Positions 35,301 to 43,667 of a stretch of 64,000 bases of DNA are shown piece after piece. The stretch spans positions 1,449,501-1,513,500 of the forward strand of contig NZ_CP020814.1 of assembly GCF_002109385.1 (NCBI RefSeq), read 5' to 3'. Position 1 is the first letter of the stretch. Each line of letters starts with the position of its first letter. This DNA is from Halalkalibacter krulwichiae (lineage in GTDB: Bacteria; Bacillota; Bacilli; Bacillales; Bacillaceae_D). Under the pieces are notes generated by a model, which was not told the DNA's origin, made no database searches, and saw nothing but the letters and a program-made list of their open reading frames with translations. The position numbers and the translations under genes are program-made.

Positions 35301-35627
35301 ATGAAACAAAAACTTTTCCTTGTAATCACCATATTCATTGCTTTTCTTGTAAATCCTTATAGCCCAATGGACCAAGCTCCTTTTGAAATAAACAATGACG
35401 TCTATCTGGCTACTGATCTTGATTCGACAGTAAGTGCTACGGTTTTACTTTCCCCTAATTTATTTACATTTGTACTAGCTATGTTATGGGGGCTTACTTT
35501 TACTCATCTAAATCGCTACACAAGATATATTGTAGAGTTATTGCATTCTTTTGTCCCTTTAATAAAAACGAAAAGAAATCTTTTAACAATAAAATATCAG
35601 AGTACATTCTTCTCTTGTTTGTCTTAA
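35301..35627 (+). CDS. Small hypothetical membrane protein
   Basis: A 108-residue frame preceded by AGGTGAAG at a good distance. Residues 4-18 are hydrophobic and could be a signal or a first helix; residues of about 45-68 form a second membrane segment with a W-G-L pattern. The C-terminal 35 residues are basic and may be cytosolic. I recognise no family. It is followed 35 bases later by another tiny membrane protein on the same strand. The call as a real gene is moderate: codon use is ordinary, and the minus strand here also has open frames. Confidence 0.45.
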   Translation: MKQKLFLVITIFIAFLVNPYSPMDQAPFEINNDVYLATDLDSTVSATVLLSPNLFTFVLAMLWGLTFTHLNRYTRYIVELLHSFVPLIKTKRNLLTIKYQSTFFSCLS

Positions 35628-35662
35628 TTTCTTTTGAAAAACAAACAGAGGAGATGAGATAA

Positions 35663-35794
35663 ATGTTAAAGAAAAAAGAAACAACGAACTGGACAGTGAG
35701 TGAGCCTATTAAAGGCTTAATTGCTGGGGTGATTATGATGATCGTTGTATTTAGCATTGCCTATTTTGTGTTTGGCCTTGTGCCGTTTTCGTAA
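35663..35794 (+). CDS. 43-residue single-span membrane protein
   Basis: A short frame with GAGGAG site before ATG. The first 16 residues are polar and basic; residues of about 18-39 form one hydrophobic helix with G-x-I-M-M-I-V-V-F. A terminator follows the stop by 12 bases, which supports a real gene end. Family unknown. Confidence 0.55.
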   Translation: MLKKKETTNWTVSEPIKGLIAGVIMMIVVFSIAYFVFGLVPFS

Positions 35795-35806
35795 ATACGA
35801 ATGATT

Positions 35807-35845
35807 AAGCAAACTGAATCTTAAGATTTGGTTTGCTTTTTTTTG
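35807..35845 (+). terminator. Terminator after the small membrane protein genes
   Basis: AAGCAAAC (35807-35814) pairs with GTTTGCTT (35831-35838), followed by a run of eight T. Confidence 0.85.
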
Positions 35846-35855
35846 TGTGTGGCTT

Positions 35856-35890
35856 TTTAAAAAAGCGCTGATCCTTTTGGATTAACGCTT
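35856..35890 (-). terminator. Terminator of the YiaA/B-like gene
   Basis: AAGCGCTGATCC (35863-35874) pairs with GGATTAACGCTT (35879-35890), one mismatch and one wobble. On the minus strand it is followed by TTTTAAAAAG. Confidence 0.75.
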
Positions 35891-35902
35891 CCCTTAATGA
35901 AA

Positions 35903-36373
35903 TCAACCTCTTTCCCTTGCGATCTGTGTATCCCTAATATTTTTTTGAATCGTTATCGCTGCAAATAAACTAAGAACAAAAGCCATGCCATAAAAACCTT
36001 TTTCGCTTAAAACAATACTTTCTGCATTAAATAACCCGATCCCCATTAATGAAACAGCTATAATAAGCGCTAACCAGCTGATCCCATAATAAATACTTGT
36101 AACGGGTATGCCTTCATCTTTATCTCTTACTGCTTTCTGAAGAGATATTGCGGAATAGAGTCCGAAAATTAAAATAGCAAAGTAATACCCTTTTTCGTTC
36201 AGTTCCATTGTTGCATTAAATAAACCAATGAGATACCCCGAAACACCTACTAACAAGGCGGCCCAAGCAGCGCCTTTAAAAGCTGCAGTTGGCTCTCCGT
36301 CTTTCCTTTCTTCTTTCATTTTAAGATCAGTTTGTTTTTCTTTATCTACGACAACTTCACTTTTGTTTGTCAT
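35903..36373 (-). CDS. YiaA/YiaB-type membrane protein with two repeated two-helix units
   Basis: A 156-residue protein with a charged cytosolic N-terminus (1-30) and four membrane helices. The helices form two copies of the YiaA/B two-helix domain, seen as repeats: [19 protein letters not shown] then [18 protein letters not shown]. Each unit continues with E-K-G-(Y/F)-Y and a helix ending Q-K-x-(V/I)-R-D. Function of the family is unknown. It is monocistronic with its own terminator. Confidence 0.82.
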   Translation of the reverse strand: MTNKSEVVVDKEKQTDLKMKEERKDGEPTAAFKGAAWAALLVGVSGYLIGLFNATMELNEKGYYFAILIFGLYSAISLQKAVRDKDEGIPVTSIYYGISWLALIIAVSLMGIGLFNAESIVLSEKGFYGMAFVLSLFAAITIQKNIRDTQIARERG

Positions 36374-36490
36374 TCATCTTTTCCTCCTTTTTGTTAGCTA
36401 AGCTACTATCTTAGTACATTATATAGAAATTACTTACAAATAATAGATGAATTTTCCATCTCCAATTTAATTTATGTATTCACTCATTTA

Positions 36491-36543
36491 TTGACAATGG
36501 GGAGATAGTCTTATATGGTTATATGCATAACTATATAACCATA
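36491..36543 (+). promoter_or_regulatory. Promoter and operator of the GntR-ABC operon
   Basis: TTGACA at 36491-36496 and TATGGT at 36514-36519 are 17 bases apart. A perfect inverted repeat TATGGTTATAT (36514-36524) / ATATAACCATA (36533-36543) with an 8-base spacer covers the -10 box. This is the arrangement of an autorepressing GntR (YtrA-type) regulator. Confidence 0.75.
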
Positions 36544-36578
36544 AAACATTGTGTGAATGTCGGGGGGGTGAAAATCCA

Positions 36579-36962
36579 TTGAGCAAGTCTTTTGATCAGA
36601 AGAAACCTATCTTTATCCAAATTAAAGAACTGATAGCAGATCAAATTATCAATAATCAATTAAAGGAACATGAGCAAATTCCATCAACCAACCAACTCGT
36701 CCAATATTATAAGGTCAACCACTTAACTGTTGCGAAAGGGATTAATCTTCTAGTTGAAGATGAGATTATTTACAAAAAGAGGGGTGTTGGGATGTTTGTT
36801 TCAGAAGGTGCAAAAGAAAAGCTAATGTTGCAACGGAGAAAAGGATTTGCAGAAGAGTTTGTATTGCCAATGTTAGAAGAAGCGAAAAAGCTTCAGTTGT
36901 CAAATAGTGAGATTCTGAAAGTCATAGAAGAATTGAAAGGACGTGTGAATGATGAGTATTAA
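36579..36962 (+). CDS. GntR-family regulator, YtrA subfamily
   Basis: A 127-residue repressor. The N-terminal winged helix (about 5-75) has P-I-F-I-Q-I-K-E-L-I-A-D-Q-I, then P-S-T-N-Q-L-V-Q-Y-Y-K-V-N-H-L-T-V-A-K-G-I as recognition helix and R-G-V-G-M-F-V in the wing. A short C-terminal helical dimerisation part (about 45 residues) is typical of the YtrA class, which controls ABC transporters rather than metabolic genes. TTG at 36579 has a G-rich site upstream (36562-36570); the frame extends to 36549 but the added residues lack homology. Its 3' end overlaps the ATPase gene by 14 bases. Confidence 0.87.
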   Translation: MSKSFDQKKPIFIQIKELIADQIINNQLKEHEQIPSTNQLVQYYKVNHLTVAKGINLLVEDEIIYKKRGVGMFVSEGAKEKLMLQRRKGFAEEFVLPMLEEAKKLQLSNSEILKVIEELKGRVNDEY

Positions 36963-37830
36963 GGTAGAGGGGCATCATTTAACGGTTCAATTTAAAGAGC
37001 ATGAAGCGTTAACCAATGTGAGCTTTACATTAGAAAGCGGCAAGATCTATGGACTGATTGGGAGAAATGGTGCAGGGAAAACGAGTTTGTTGTCTTTACT
37101 AGCCTCTTACAGAAAACCAAGTTCAGGTACTCTTAAAATAAATGGAGAAGACATATTTGAAAATGAAAAGTGGATGGCTGAAGTGACATTTGTTCATCAG
37201 ACAAACTATAAGGATGAATATGACACTGCTGAGGCTTATTTGAAGTTAGCGGAACGTTATCGGCCCTCCTTTGACCGAAAGTATGCGGAAGAAGTAGCCG
37301 CCCTCTTTAAGCTACCATTAAATCAACCTGTAAGAAAGCTTTCAACAGGGATGCAATCAGCTCTAAATGCCACGATTGGTTTAGCAACAAGGTCAAAGGT
37401 AACGATCTTTGATGAAGCCTATCAAGGAATGGATGCTCCTACTCGAGAGGTTTTCTACAAAGAAATATTAGAAGATCAGGCAAGATTTCCTAGAGTGATT
37501 ATTTTATCAACCCATTTAGTTTCAGAAATGGAGTATTTATTTGATGAAGTTCTCATGATTCATAAGGGGAAATTAATGATTCAAGAGCCAATCGATACTT
37601 TGCTGCAAAAAGGTTTTTCCGTTACAGGTGATGCCGAGCAAGTAGAGCAATTTGCAGAAGGACTTGAAACGTTAAGTGAACAGCGACTTGGGGGAACAAA
37701 ATCTGTGATGGTCTATGGTGCTATACCCGAGGATAAAATAGACTTTGTTCGGCAATCTGGATTAGAAGTAGGGAATGTTACTCTTCATGACCTATTTATC
37801 CAATTAACGAATGAGAAGGAGGAGAACTAA
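36949..37830 (+). CDS. ABC transporter ATPase, YtrB-like
   Basis: A 293-residue ATPase with Walker A G-R-N-G-A-G-K-T (38-45), a modified signature L-S-T-G-M-Q-S, and a Walker B ending T-I-F-D-E-A followed by Y-Q-G-M-D instead of the common P-T-x-G-L-D. Such degenerate versions are usual in the Ytr/BcrA-like group linked to cell-envelope antibiotics. Starts at ATG ATG, either codon usable. It overlaps gntR and touches the permease gene. Likely exports or releases cell-wall-active compounds; the cargo is not known. Confidence 0.83.
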   Translation: MMSIKVEGHHLTVQFKEHEALTNVSFTLESGKIYGLIGRNGAGKTSLLSLLASYRKPSSGTLKINGEDIFENEKWMAEVTFVHQTNYKDEYDTAEAYLKLAERYRPSFDRKYAEEVAALFKLPLNQPVRKLSTGMQSALNATIGLATRSKVTIFDEAYQGMDAPTREVFYKEILEDQARFPRVIILSTHLVSEMEYLFDEVLMIHKGKLMIQEPIDTLLQKGFSVTGDAEQVEQFAEGLETLSEQRLGGTKSVMVYGAIPEDKIDFVRQSGLEVGNVTLHDLFIQLTNEKEEN

Positions 37831-38547
37831 ATGAATCAACTGATAAAAAAAGTAGCAACAGATCTTTACTCAGTTCAAATGAAATGGGTAGCGTGGTATT
37901 TACCAATCGTCTTTGTTGTATATGTTGCACTACTTGCGTTCGTGGCTGAACCAGAATTGAGAACAATGTCATTGCTGACTTTTACGTTTCAAACGGCTAC
38001 AATCTTTATGCTTGTCTGTGGAATTCTAGCAAGTTTTGTCTTCCTCCCAGTATATATTAAGCAAGGAGTCACTAGAAAAACATACTTCAAAGCTACTATT
38101 TTGTCATCGATTGCTTTAGCAACGACAATCATTGTGATTACGGCGTTTGCAACGTGGGTTCTGACATTTTTTAAAAGATATACTACGCTTTTTGATGAGG
38201 TAGTCTTATCATCACTAGTTGTAATAGAGGGGAATTGGTTTTTAATCAGTTTTGCTTATGTAATAGTGATTTTCATTTATTATCTAGCTGGTTGGCTTAT
38301 TAGCTTAGGGTTTTATCGGTACGGAGCGGCTGGTGGTTTTGGGTTTATTGCAATTTCTTTAGTGCTGATTTTCCTTACTGATATTATTTGGAATTTAAAT
38401 ACACCGAAGCCAATCGTAGGAATTATCCCGATTGGAAGTTTCTCTATTAATATAGGAATTGCATTCATATTATCGCTTATTATTATCGCTATTGTTGTTA
38501 CTATTGTACAAAAAGTAACGAAAGACATCGCAATTGTAGTGGAGTAG
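37831..38547 (+). CDS. Membrane subunit of the GntR-linked ABC transporter
   Basis: A 238-residue membrane protein with six hydrophobic segments and short loops. It starts directly after the ATPase stop. I see no recognisable family motif apart from the ABC-2-like topology and F-L-P-V-Y-I-K-Q-G-V-T-R-K near residues 70-82, which resembles the coupling loop of YtrC/YtrD-like permeases. Together with the ATPase it forms an exporter controlled by the GntR repressor at the start of the operon. A strong terminator follows. Confidence 0.75.
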   Translation: MNQLIKKVATDLYSVQMKWVAWYLPIVFVVYVALLAFVAEPELRTMSLLTFTFQTATIFMLVCGILASFVFLPVYIKQGVTRKTYFKATILSSIALATTIIVITAFATWVLTFFKRYTTLFDEVVLSSLVVIEGNWFLISFAYVIVIFIYYLAGWLISLGFYRYGAAGGFGFIAISLVLIFLTDIIWNLNTPKPIVGIIPIGSFSINIGIAFILSLIIIAIVVTIVQKVTKDIAIVVE

Positions 38548-38569
38548 GTAGGAAGAGGTGACAACGGCC

Positions 38570-38635
38570 GATTCACTACTAGCTTTAGAGGAGAGAGCTA
38601 CTCCTCTAAAGCTTTGAAAGGTGAATCCTTTTTTG
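38570..38635 (+). terminator. Two-level terminator of the GntR-ABC operon
   Basis: The inner stem AGCTTTAGAGGAG (38581-38593) pairs with CTCCTCTAAAGCT (38601-38613). An outer stem GATTCAC (38570-38576) pairs with GTGAATC (38621-38627), followed by CTTTTTT. Confidence 0.88.
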
Positions 38636-38650
38636 TATTGACTAAATCAT

Positions 38651-39205
38651 CTAGTGGTTAAGGATGAGAGCATTGTCCCGCAATTTTTTTAAAGTCTTTT
38701 TCCGTAGTAGATAGATTGAGTTTCTAGATAGATCAAAAACAGTCTGAAGCTCTGCTGATTTCATTTCCAGGAAGATCGCCTTATGAACCCACCTTTTTTC
38801 TTTATCAGTTAAATTCCATAAATAAGCTTCAATCATTTCTTTTTCAAGAGGGATTTGCCCTTGGGTACTTGGTTCGAACTCGATAATCTCCTCAGTCGCA
38901 AACGAATGTCGCTCTTTAAACTTTGTTTCTTTACTAAGGTGGCTCATCATTCTACCGCGAATAAAGGAGATTGCATAAGAAGGGAAATGTCCTTTATCTG
39001 GATCGAACTGTTGATAAGCATTCCAAAGCGCAATACATCCAATTTGATAAAACTCGTCATGATCTTTGTACAAACGTAAAGTAACTAATTGTTTCTTAAT
39101 AGCTGGATCAAACATACGTAACACTTCTTCAAATGGATATTCTTTAATGTTCATCATACATGTCTTTTTTGAAAACGCGTTTTCTAGTGTATTCCGCCGG
39201 TGCAT
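38651..39205 (-). CDS. Sigma-70-family RNA polymerase sigma factor, orphan
   Basis: A 184-residue factor with region 2 and region 4 only. Region 2 shows Y-Q-I-G-C-I-A-L-W-N-A-Y and F-D-P-D-K-G-x-F-x-S-Y-A near residues 53-78, the core-binding and -10 recognising helices. The C-terminal helices S-A-E-L-Q-T-V-F-D-L-S-R-N-S-I-Y-L-L-R form region 4. I see no anti-sigma gene on either side. The ATG at 39205 has only AAGG upstream; ATG codons at 39157 and 39154 are alternatives, and homology begins near there. It may control a stress or envelope regulon; the target is unknown. Confidence 0.75.
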   Translation of the reverse strand: MHRRNTLENAFSKKTCMMNIKEYPFEEVLRMFDPAIKKQLVTLRLYKDHDEFYQIGCIALWNAYQQFDPDKGHFPSYAISFIRGRMMSHLSKETKFKERHSFATEEIIEFEPSTQGQIPLEKEMIEAYLWNLTDKEKRWVHKAIFLEMKSAELQTVFDLSRNSIYLLRKKTLKKLRDNALILNH

Positions 39206-39634
39206 TTACCTTAACGAAATACGGTAGGGCCCGTCACTTCAAGAAAATGGAAATATGGCATGGGAAAAAGATGATGATTTTTTTTGTTTGAGGAGGTTCA
39301 TTTTTGAACGGAGAACGATGAGTAAAAGTAATTTTTGTAGAAGGATGAAAAATGAACAATTCTCATTTTAAGTGGGTTAGTAGTAACACTAGCCTCTTTT
39401 CCTATACTTATTTAACAATGCCATTAAAGAAGAAGATTCAGAGCAATTAAGCAAAAAAAGTTGCTTTTGTGGCTTTATTCATGTAAGTTAAAATGGTTAT
39501 TAAACATTTTTGTTTAAAAAGTGTGAATTCAATAGTTGTTGTAGCAACAAAGACATTACTAAATTAGAATTTATAACAAGAGGATGGAAAAGAATAGACG
39601 GAAGAATAATGATTTGATTATAGGAGTGATGAAA
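39206..39634. other. Gene-free stretch
   Basis: I see no convincing gene here. It contains a short hairpin AAGCAA/TTGCTT (39449-39466) with weak T content and a 17-codon frame with a GGAGAACG site near 39310-39370, neither of which I would call. The DNA is AT-rich and otherwise featureless. Confidence 0.4.
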
Positions 39635-40512
39635 GTGGAGACAAACGTTCCAACACATCAGAGAACTGTGAAGGATTCTTGGTATGTGAAGTATGAACAA
39701 GCCTCTTTTCCTTTTATCCAAAAGGGTTGGGTTCTACCTGCAGGGAGATGGAGAGATTTCGATCCTTTTATCCTGATGGCAGAAGATTGGTTTAAAAGAG
39801 GAGCTTTCGCTGATCATCCGCATCGTGGTTTTCAAACGATTACGTATGTCATTGATGGTCGATTAGAGCATATTGATAATGGTGGTGGCCGGGATATTTT
39901 AGAGCCTGGTGACGTTCAATATATGAATGCAGGATGGGCGGCTAGGCATGCTGAAGAGGCAGTGGAGGACGACATTGCTCACACGCTGCAGTTATGGTTA
40001 AACTTACCAAAGAACTTAAAAAAGTCAGACACCTCTTATCAAAATGTTTATTCAGAAGATGCGCCAATATTCAACGTTGAAGGGGTCTTATTAGGGTATT
40101 TGCTGGTGAGTTTGAAAATGTAAAAGGACCTCTCGAATCAGTTGTTCCAATCACACTAGCAGAAGTGAACCTTGAAAAAGGAGCTAGCTATGTCCATACA
40201 TTGCCTGAAACGGACAATGCTTTTTTATATGTTCTATCGGGAGAATTGGAATTTGGAGAAGGAGCGAATAAAGTCCAATTATCAAAGCATGGTGTAGCAA
40301 CACTTACCTATAAAGAGGATGGGGACTTATCTAAAAAAAGTTCATTTGCAATGACTGCAACTAGCAGACGTTCAAAAGTGCTTATTTATTCTGGAACACC
40401 AATTAAAGAGGAGATTGTTCCTCATGGTCCTTTTGTGATGAACTCGATGGAAGAAATTAGACAAGCTTACAGAGATTATCATGACGGGAAATTTGGACCT
40501 CCTGCAAATTAA
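39635..40512 (+). pseudogene. Pirin family protein, one-base frameshift
   Basis: The two frames together encode a full pirin of about 292 residues. The N-terminal cupin has F-A-D-H-P-H-R-G-F-Q-T-I-T-Y-V with the metal-binding His pair, H-I-D-N-G-G-G-R-D and P-G-D-V-Q-Y-M-N-A-G near residues 80-105. The C-terminal cupin follows from 40165. The frame breaks at about 40087-40092: adding one A after TTA gives ...V-L-I-R-V-F-A-G-E-F and joins both parts. GTG at 39635 follows AGGAG by eight bases; longer in-frame ATGs exist. Pirins bind iron or nickel and some are quercetinases. The break looks like a single recent deletion or a read error. Confidence 0.82.
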
Positions 40513-40604
40513 AAAAATGACGGAATCATTCGCTGTAGCGTTTCAGAACTAATGTTATACAAATATAATCACAATGATAAAAAACAATAGTGGGAGGATA
40601 TAAA

Positions 40605-41564
40605 ATGAAACATCCATATAGGGTATTACTTTATTACATGTATGTGCCAATCGAAGATCCAGAGATGTTTGCTTCAGAGCATTTAACATTTTGTGAAAGC
40701 TTAGAACTAAAGGGAAGAATTCTTGTAGCTAAAGAAGGAATAAATGGGACGGTTTCCGGTACAGTGGAACAGACTGAGGAGTATATGAAAGTGATGAAAT
40801 CAGATCCACGTTTTGCTGAAATGGTCTTTAAAATGGACGAATCGGATACTCATGCTTTTAAAAAGATGCACGTACGCCATCGTGAAGAGCTTGTTACACT
40901 TAGATTAGAAGACGACGTTAATCCAATGGAAACGACGGGGAATTACCTTAAGCCATCAGAATTCTTTGAGGCAATGCAAGATCCTGATACGGTCGTTATT
41001 GATGCGAGGAATGACTACGAATATGAATTAGGACATTTTCGTGGAGCAATTAAGCCTGAAATAAAGAACTTTCGTGAGTTGCCTGATTGGATTAAACAGA
41101 ATCGTGATATGTTTGAAGGGAAAAAGGTTCTGACTTACTGTACTGGTGGGATTAGATGTGAAAAGTTCTCCGGTTGGTTACGAAAAGAAGGATTTGAAGA
41201 TGTTTCGCAATTACACGGTGGAATCGTGACTTACGGTAAAGACCCTGATGTAAAAGGGAAGCTATGGGATGGACAATGTTATGTTTTTGATGAACGGATT
41301 AGTGTGCCAGTTAATCAAATCGAGCACGTAATTGTTGGGAAAGATCATTTTACTGGTGAACCTTGTGAACGCTATGTTAACTGTGGCAATCCAGAATGCA
41401 ATAAGAAAATTCTTTGTTCTCCGGAAAATGAGCACAAATATTTACGCGGATGTACACATGAGTGTCGAGTACATCCAAGGAATCGTTATGTTGCAGAACA
41501 CAACTTAACTAAAGAGCAAGTGAACGAAAGACTTTCACAACTATTGGGTGAAGTAGAGATTTAA
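40605..41564 (+). CDS. trhO: tRNA uridine(34) 5-oxyacetic acid synthesis hydroxylase TrhO (rhodanese-like)
   Basis: A 319-residue UPF0176 protein. An N-terminal ferredoxin-like part has [14 protein letters not shown] rhodanese domain (about 125-215) has [10 protein letters not shown] and the active-site loop T-Y-C-T-G-G-I-R-C, with Cys179. A C-terminal Cys/His cluster (C..C....K.L.C....H.Y) may bind metal. TrhO hydroxylates U34 of certain tRNAs in an oxygen-dependent manner. ATG 40605 has GGGAGGA upstream; the longer start at 40590 contains that site. Single-gene unit. Confidence 0.9.
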   Translation: MKHPYRVLLYYMYVPIEDPEMFASEHLTFCESLELKGRILVAKEGINGTVSGTVEQTEEYMKVMKSDPRFAEMVFKMDESDTHAFKKMHVRHREELVTLRLEDDVNPMETTGNYLKPSEFFEAMQDPDTVVIDARNDYEYELGHFRGAIKPEIKNFRELPDWIKQNRDMFEGKKVLTYCTGGIRCEKFSGWLRKEGFEDVSQLHGGIVTYGKDPDVKGKLWDGQCYVFDERISVPVNQIEHVIVGKDHFTGEPCERYVNCGNPECNKKILCSPENEHKYLRGCTHECRVHPRNRYVAEHNLTKEQVNERLSQLLGEVEI

Positions 41565-41701
41565 AAGGAAACTGGATTGGTTAACGAATAATCAAAAAAA
41601 TGTTATCAATCATAGTGAGATTTGAACACAAAAAGGGCCAATAACATAGGATGTCATTGTGAAGGTGATCCTTCATGAAAACTGATCAAAGGGAGTTGGT
41701 C

Positions 41702-41824
41702 ATGATGAGTACAGTAGCAGGAACAGGATATAGTGGAGGATTTGCGTTATTAGTCGTATTATTCATCCTTCTAGTTATTATCGGTGCAAGTTATGTAGGT
41801 AAAGGATACGGTGGCTTTTATTAA
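41702..41824 (+). CDS. YjcZ-family small sporulation-associated protein
   Basis: A 40-residue peptide with G-Y-S-G-G-F-A-L-L-V-V-L-F-I-L-L-V-I-I-G followed by a Gly/Tyr-rich tail (G-K-G-Y-G-G-F-Y). This is the pattern of the YjcZ family of tiny membrane proteins, which are abundant in Bacillus and associated with spores. GGGAG precedes two tandem ATGs; either is possible. Function within the spore is unknown. Confidence 0.8.
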   Translation: MMSTVAGTGYSGGFALLVVLFILLVIIGASYVGKGYGGFY

Positions 41825-41909
41825 TATAAAAGAAAAGGGCAATGAATGCCTGATAATAAAGCAGCTCGTGAAGTAGGCTCTCTTTCTTGAATAGTGGGCC
41901 ATTCAAAAG

Positions 41910-41954
41910 AAACCACCCGAACTAGGATGTGTACCAAGCTAGTTTGGGTGGTTT
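41910..41954. terminator. Hairpin between convergent genes
   Basis: The arms 41910-41925 and 41939-41954 pair over 16 positions with one wobble. On the minus strand a CTTTTG follows, so it probably terminates the RibF-like operon and perhaps also reads from the YjcZ side. Confidence 0.7.
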
Positions 41955-42000
41955 GTGTACAAAGGTAAACATTTAGTAACTTTCAAAGTAAGGTATATAA

Positions 42001-42789
42001 TTAGATTGGTATTGTTTCGAGTTGTTCAACCCATTGGATTGTTAAGAGATTTGGTAATGTAGACGTTTCATGGTGAATCTGAATAAATTTATTGCATTTT
42101 ACAGTTGCAACACATTCAATATTAAAATGTCGGTCTTCTATCAACACCTTATAACTACCTACATTTGGCAAAGAATAATTGGGTAATAACCCATTTTTTT
42201 GACAATACTTCGTTTTATAAAAAGTTCCTAATAAACTCGGTAACTCATTTAATTTTCCTTTAGTTAAGTAATTCCTAATCAATGTTGAGCTAATTTTTTG
42301 TTCATTCCATGTTAATTCTTCGACAACAGTTAGGTTTATCTGTTTTGTAGCCGCATAAACTGCCAAAGTATCAACAGAACCTCTTGCTTTTGCGCCATAT
42401 GTGTAATCAAATCCACAAATAATCTCTTTGGCATTTAACCCTAAGATATAGTCATTTAAAAAAGTATCTGGCTCTACTTTTGCTAACCTTTTGGTAAACT
42501 CAACAACATAGAAAACATCTACGCCGAGCCTTTCTAACTTTTCAGCCTTTTGTTCTAATGGTTCTAAGTATAAAACTTCTTTATTAGATAATAAAATACT
42601 TTTAGGGTGCGGAAAAAAAGAGAGAACAGCTAATGACAAGTTTTGTGATTTTGCTTTTTCCTTAGCTGTTTGAATTACTTTTTGATGTCCTAAATGCACC
42701 CCATCAAAGTAACCAAGTGCCATAGCTACATCAGGCGCTGATTGTTTTATCTCTTGTAATTGATTAGCATTCACATAAACTATTTGCAT
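42001..42789 (-). CDS. RibF-like FAD synthetase without riboflavin kinase domain
   Basis: A 262-residue protein. The nucleotidyltransferase domain has A-L-G-Y-F-D-G-V-H-L-G-H-Q at residues 24-36 (H-x-G-H motif), F-F-P-H-P near 58, and G-F-D-Y-T-Y-G near 125, followed by S-S-T-L-I-R. Standard RibF then has a riboflavin-kinase domain with a G-x-P-T-x-N motif of about 130 residues; here about 80 unrelated residues remain and I do not see that motif. So it probably only adenylates FMN to FAD. Being third in an operon with a flavin reductase in an aromatic degradation island, it may boost FAD supply for the flavin monooxygenase. Confidence 0.75.
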   Translation of the reverse strand: MQIVYVNANQLQEIKQSAPDVAMALGYFDGVHLGHQKVIQTAKEKAKSQNLSLAVLSFFPHPKSILLSNKEVLYLEPLEQKAEKLERLGVDVFYVVEFTKRLAKVEPDTFLNDYILGLNAKEIICGFDYTYGAKARGSVDTLAVYAATKQINLTVVEELTWNEQKISSTLIRNYLTKGKLNELPSLLGTFYKTKYCQKNGLLPNYSLPNVGSYKVLIEDRHFNIECVATVKCNKFIQIHHETSTLPNLLTIQWVEQLETIPI

Positions 42790-42857
42790 TATGATCCACT
42801 CCTTTTTTCACTGCTGCTGTTAAATACAGTCCTACTTATGCGTATATGAGATTCTTG

Positions 42858-43652
42858 TCATTTTTTTACTAGTTCCTTAGAAATATTGACGCTTACTTTT
42901 CCAAGTATGCCAAAGTCGGCTTCGAATTTATCTCCTGCTTCAAAAGCAACAGCTTTTGAGAGCGCTCCTGATAAAACAAACATGCCTGGTTCGATGGAAA
43001 TACTATATGCACTTACTTCATTTGCTAACCAAACAACTGCATTGAGTGGGTTACCTAATACAGCTGCGCTCGTTGATTCGTCTAAAAACTCACCATTTTT
43101 CTTCACAATCATTGGGATATTTGTAATGTCTTTAATATCTGTAAGAGGTGTACGCTTTCTACCTAAAATCGCACCTGCTGAAGATCCATTGTCCGCTACC
43201 GTATCCTCAAATTTAATTTTCCAATTTGCAATACGGCTATCGATTATTTCCACTGCTGGGACAACATAATCCGTTGCATCAATGACATCTTGTACAGTTA
43301 TGTTCGGTCCTTTTAGTGCTTTATTAAGAATAAAAGCAATTTCAAATTCTACTTTTGGTTGAATAAATGATTCCGTATATAAACCTTCCATCTCGTCATA
43401 CACCATCGAATCCAAAATAAAGCCATAGTCTGGTGTATATACATTTAACATTTCTTGCATGGCCTTACTTGTTAACCCAATTTTTAGCCCCTTTACTGCC
43501 GCACCTGCGTCAATTTTTTGACGAATTTGCGCTAATTGTACCGCATAGGCATTAGCAACTGTCATATTTTCATAGCTTTCAGTTAGTGGTGCGATTGGCT
43601 GTTTCGTACGTTCTGCTTTGAGTAATTGTTCAGCTATTAATTGAATATCCAT
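42858..43652 (-). CDS. 2-hydroxypenta-2,4-dienoate hydratase (MhpD/fumarylacetoacetase-like)
   Basis: A 264-residue hydratase/decarboxylase of the MhpD/DmpE/DmpH group. G-L-K-I-G-L-T-S-K-A-M-Q near residues 58-69, V-E-F-E-I-A-F-I-L near 103-111 (metal ligand glutamates), V-P-A-V-E-I-I-D-S-R-I near 133-143 and A-V-V-W-L-A-N near 206 are all family marks. It adds water to the dienoate made by meta-cleavage hydrolases, or decarboxylates 4-oxalocrotonate. ATG 43652 has GGAG eight bases upstream; TTG 43658 is too close. Context: 16 bases downstream of the flavin reductase. Confidence 0.88.
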   Translation of the reverse strand: MDIQLIAEQLLKAERTKQPIAPLTESYENMTVANAYAVQLAQIRQKIDAGAAVKGLKIGLTSKAMQEMLNVYTPDYGFILDSMVYDEMEGLYTESFIQPKVEFEIAFILNKALKGPNITVQDVIDATDYVVPAVEIIDSRIANWKIKFEDTVADNGSSAGAILGRKRTPLTDIKDITNIPMIVKKNGEFLDESTSAAVLGNPLNAVVWLANEVSAYSISIEPGMFVLSGALSKAVAFEAGDKFEADFGILGKVSVNISKELVKK

Positions 43653-43667
43653 AGACAATTCTCCTTT

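Noticed and set aside
35663-35794. Treating the 43-codon frame as a sporulation peptide of the YjcZ type
   Set aside because: It lacks the Gly/Tyr-rich segments of that family and has a polar basic start. It is left as an unassigned membrane peptide.
39171-39184. GAAAACGCGTTTTC palindrome as a cre site
   Set aside because: Its centre does not fit the cre spacing, and it may lie inside the coding region of the sigma factor gene. It is kept only as a remark on the start site.
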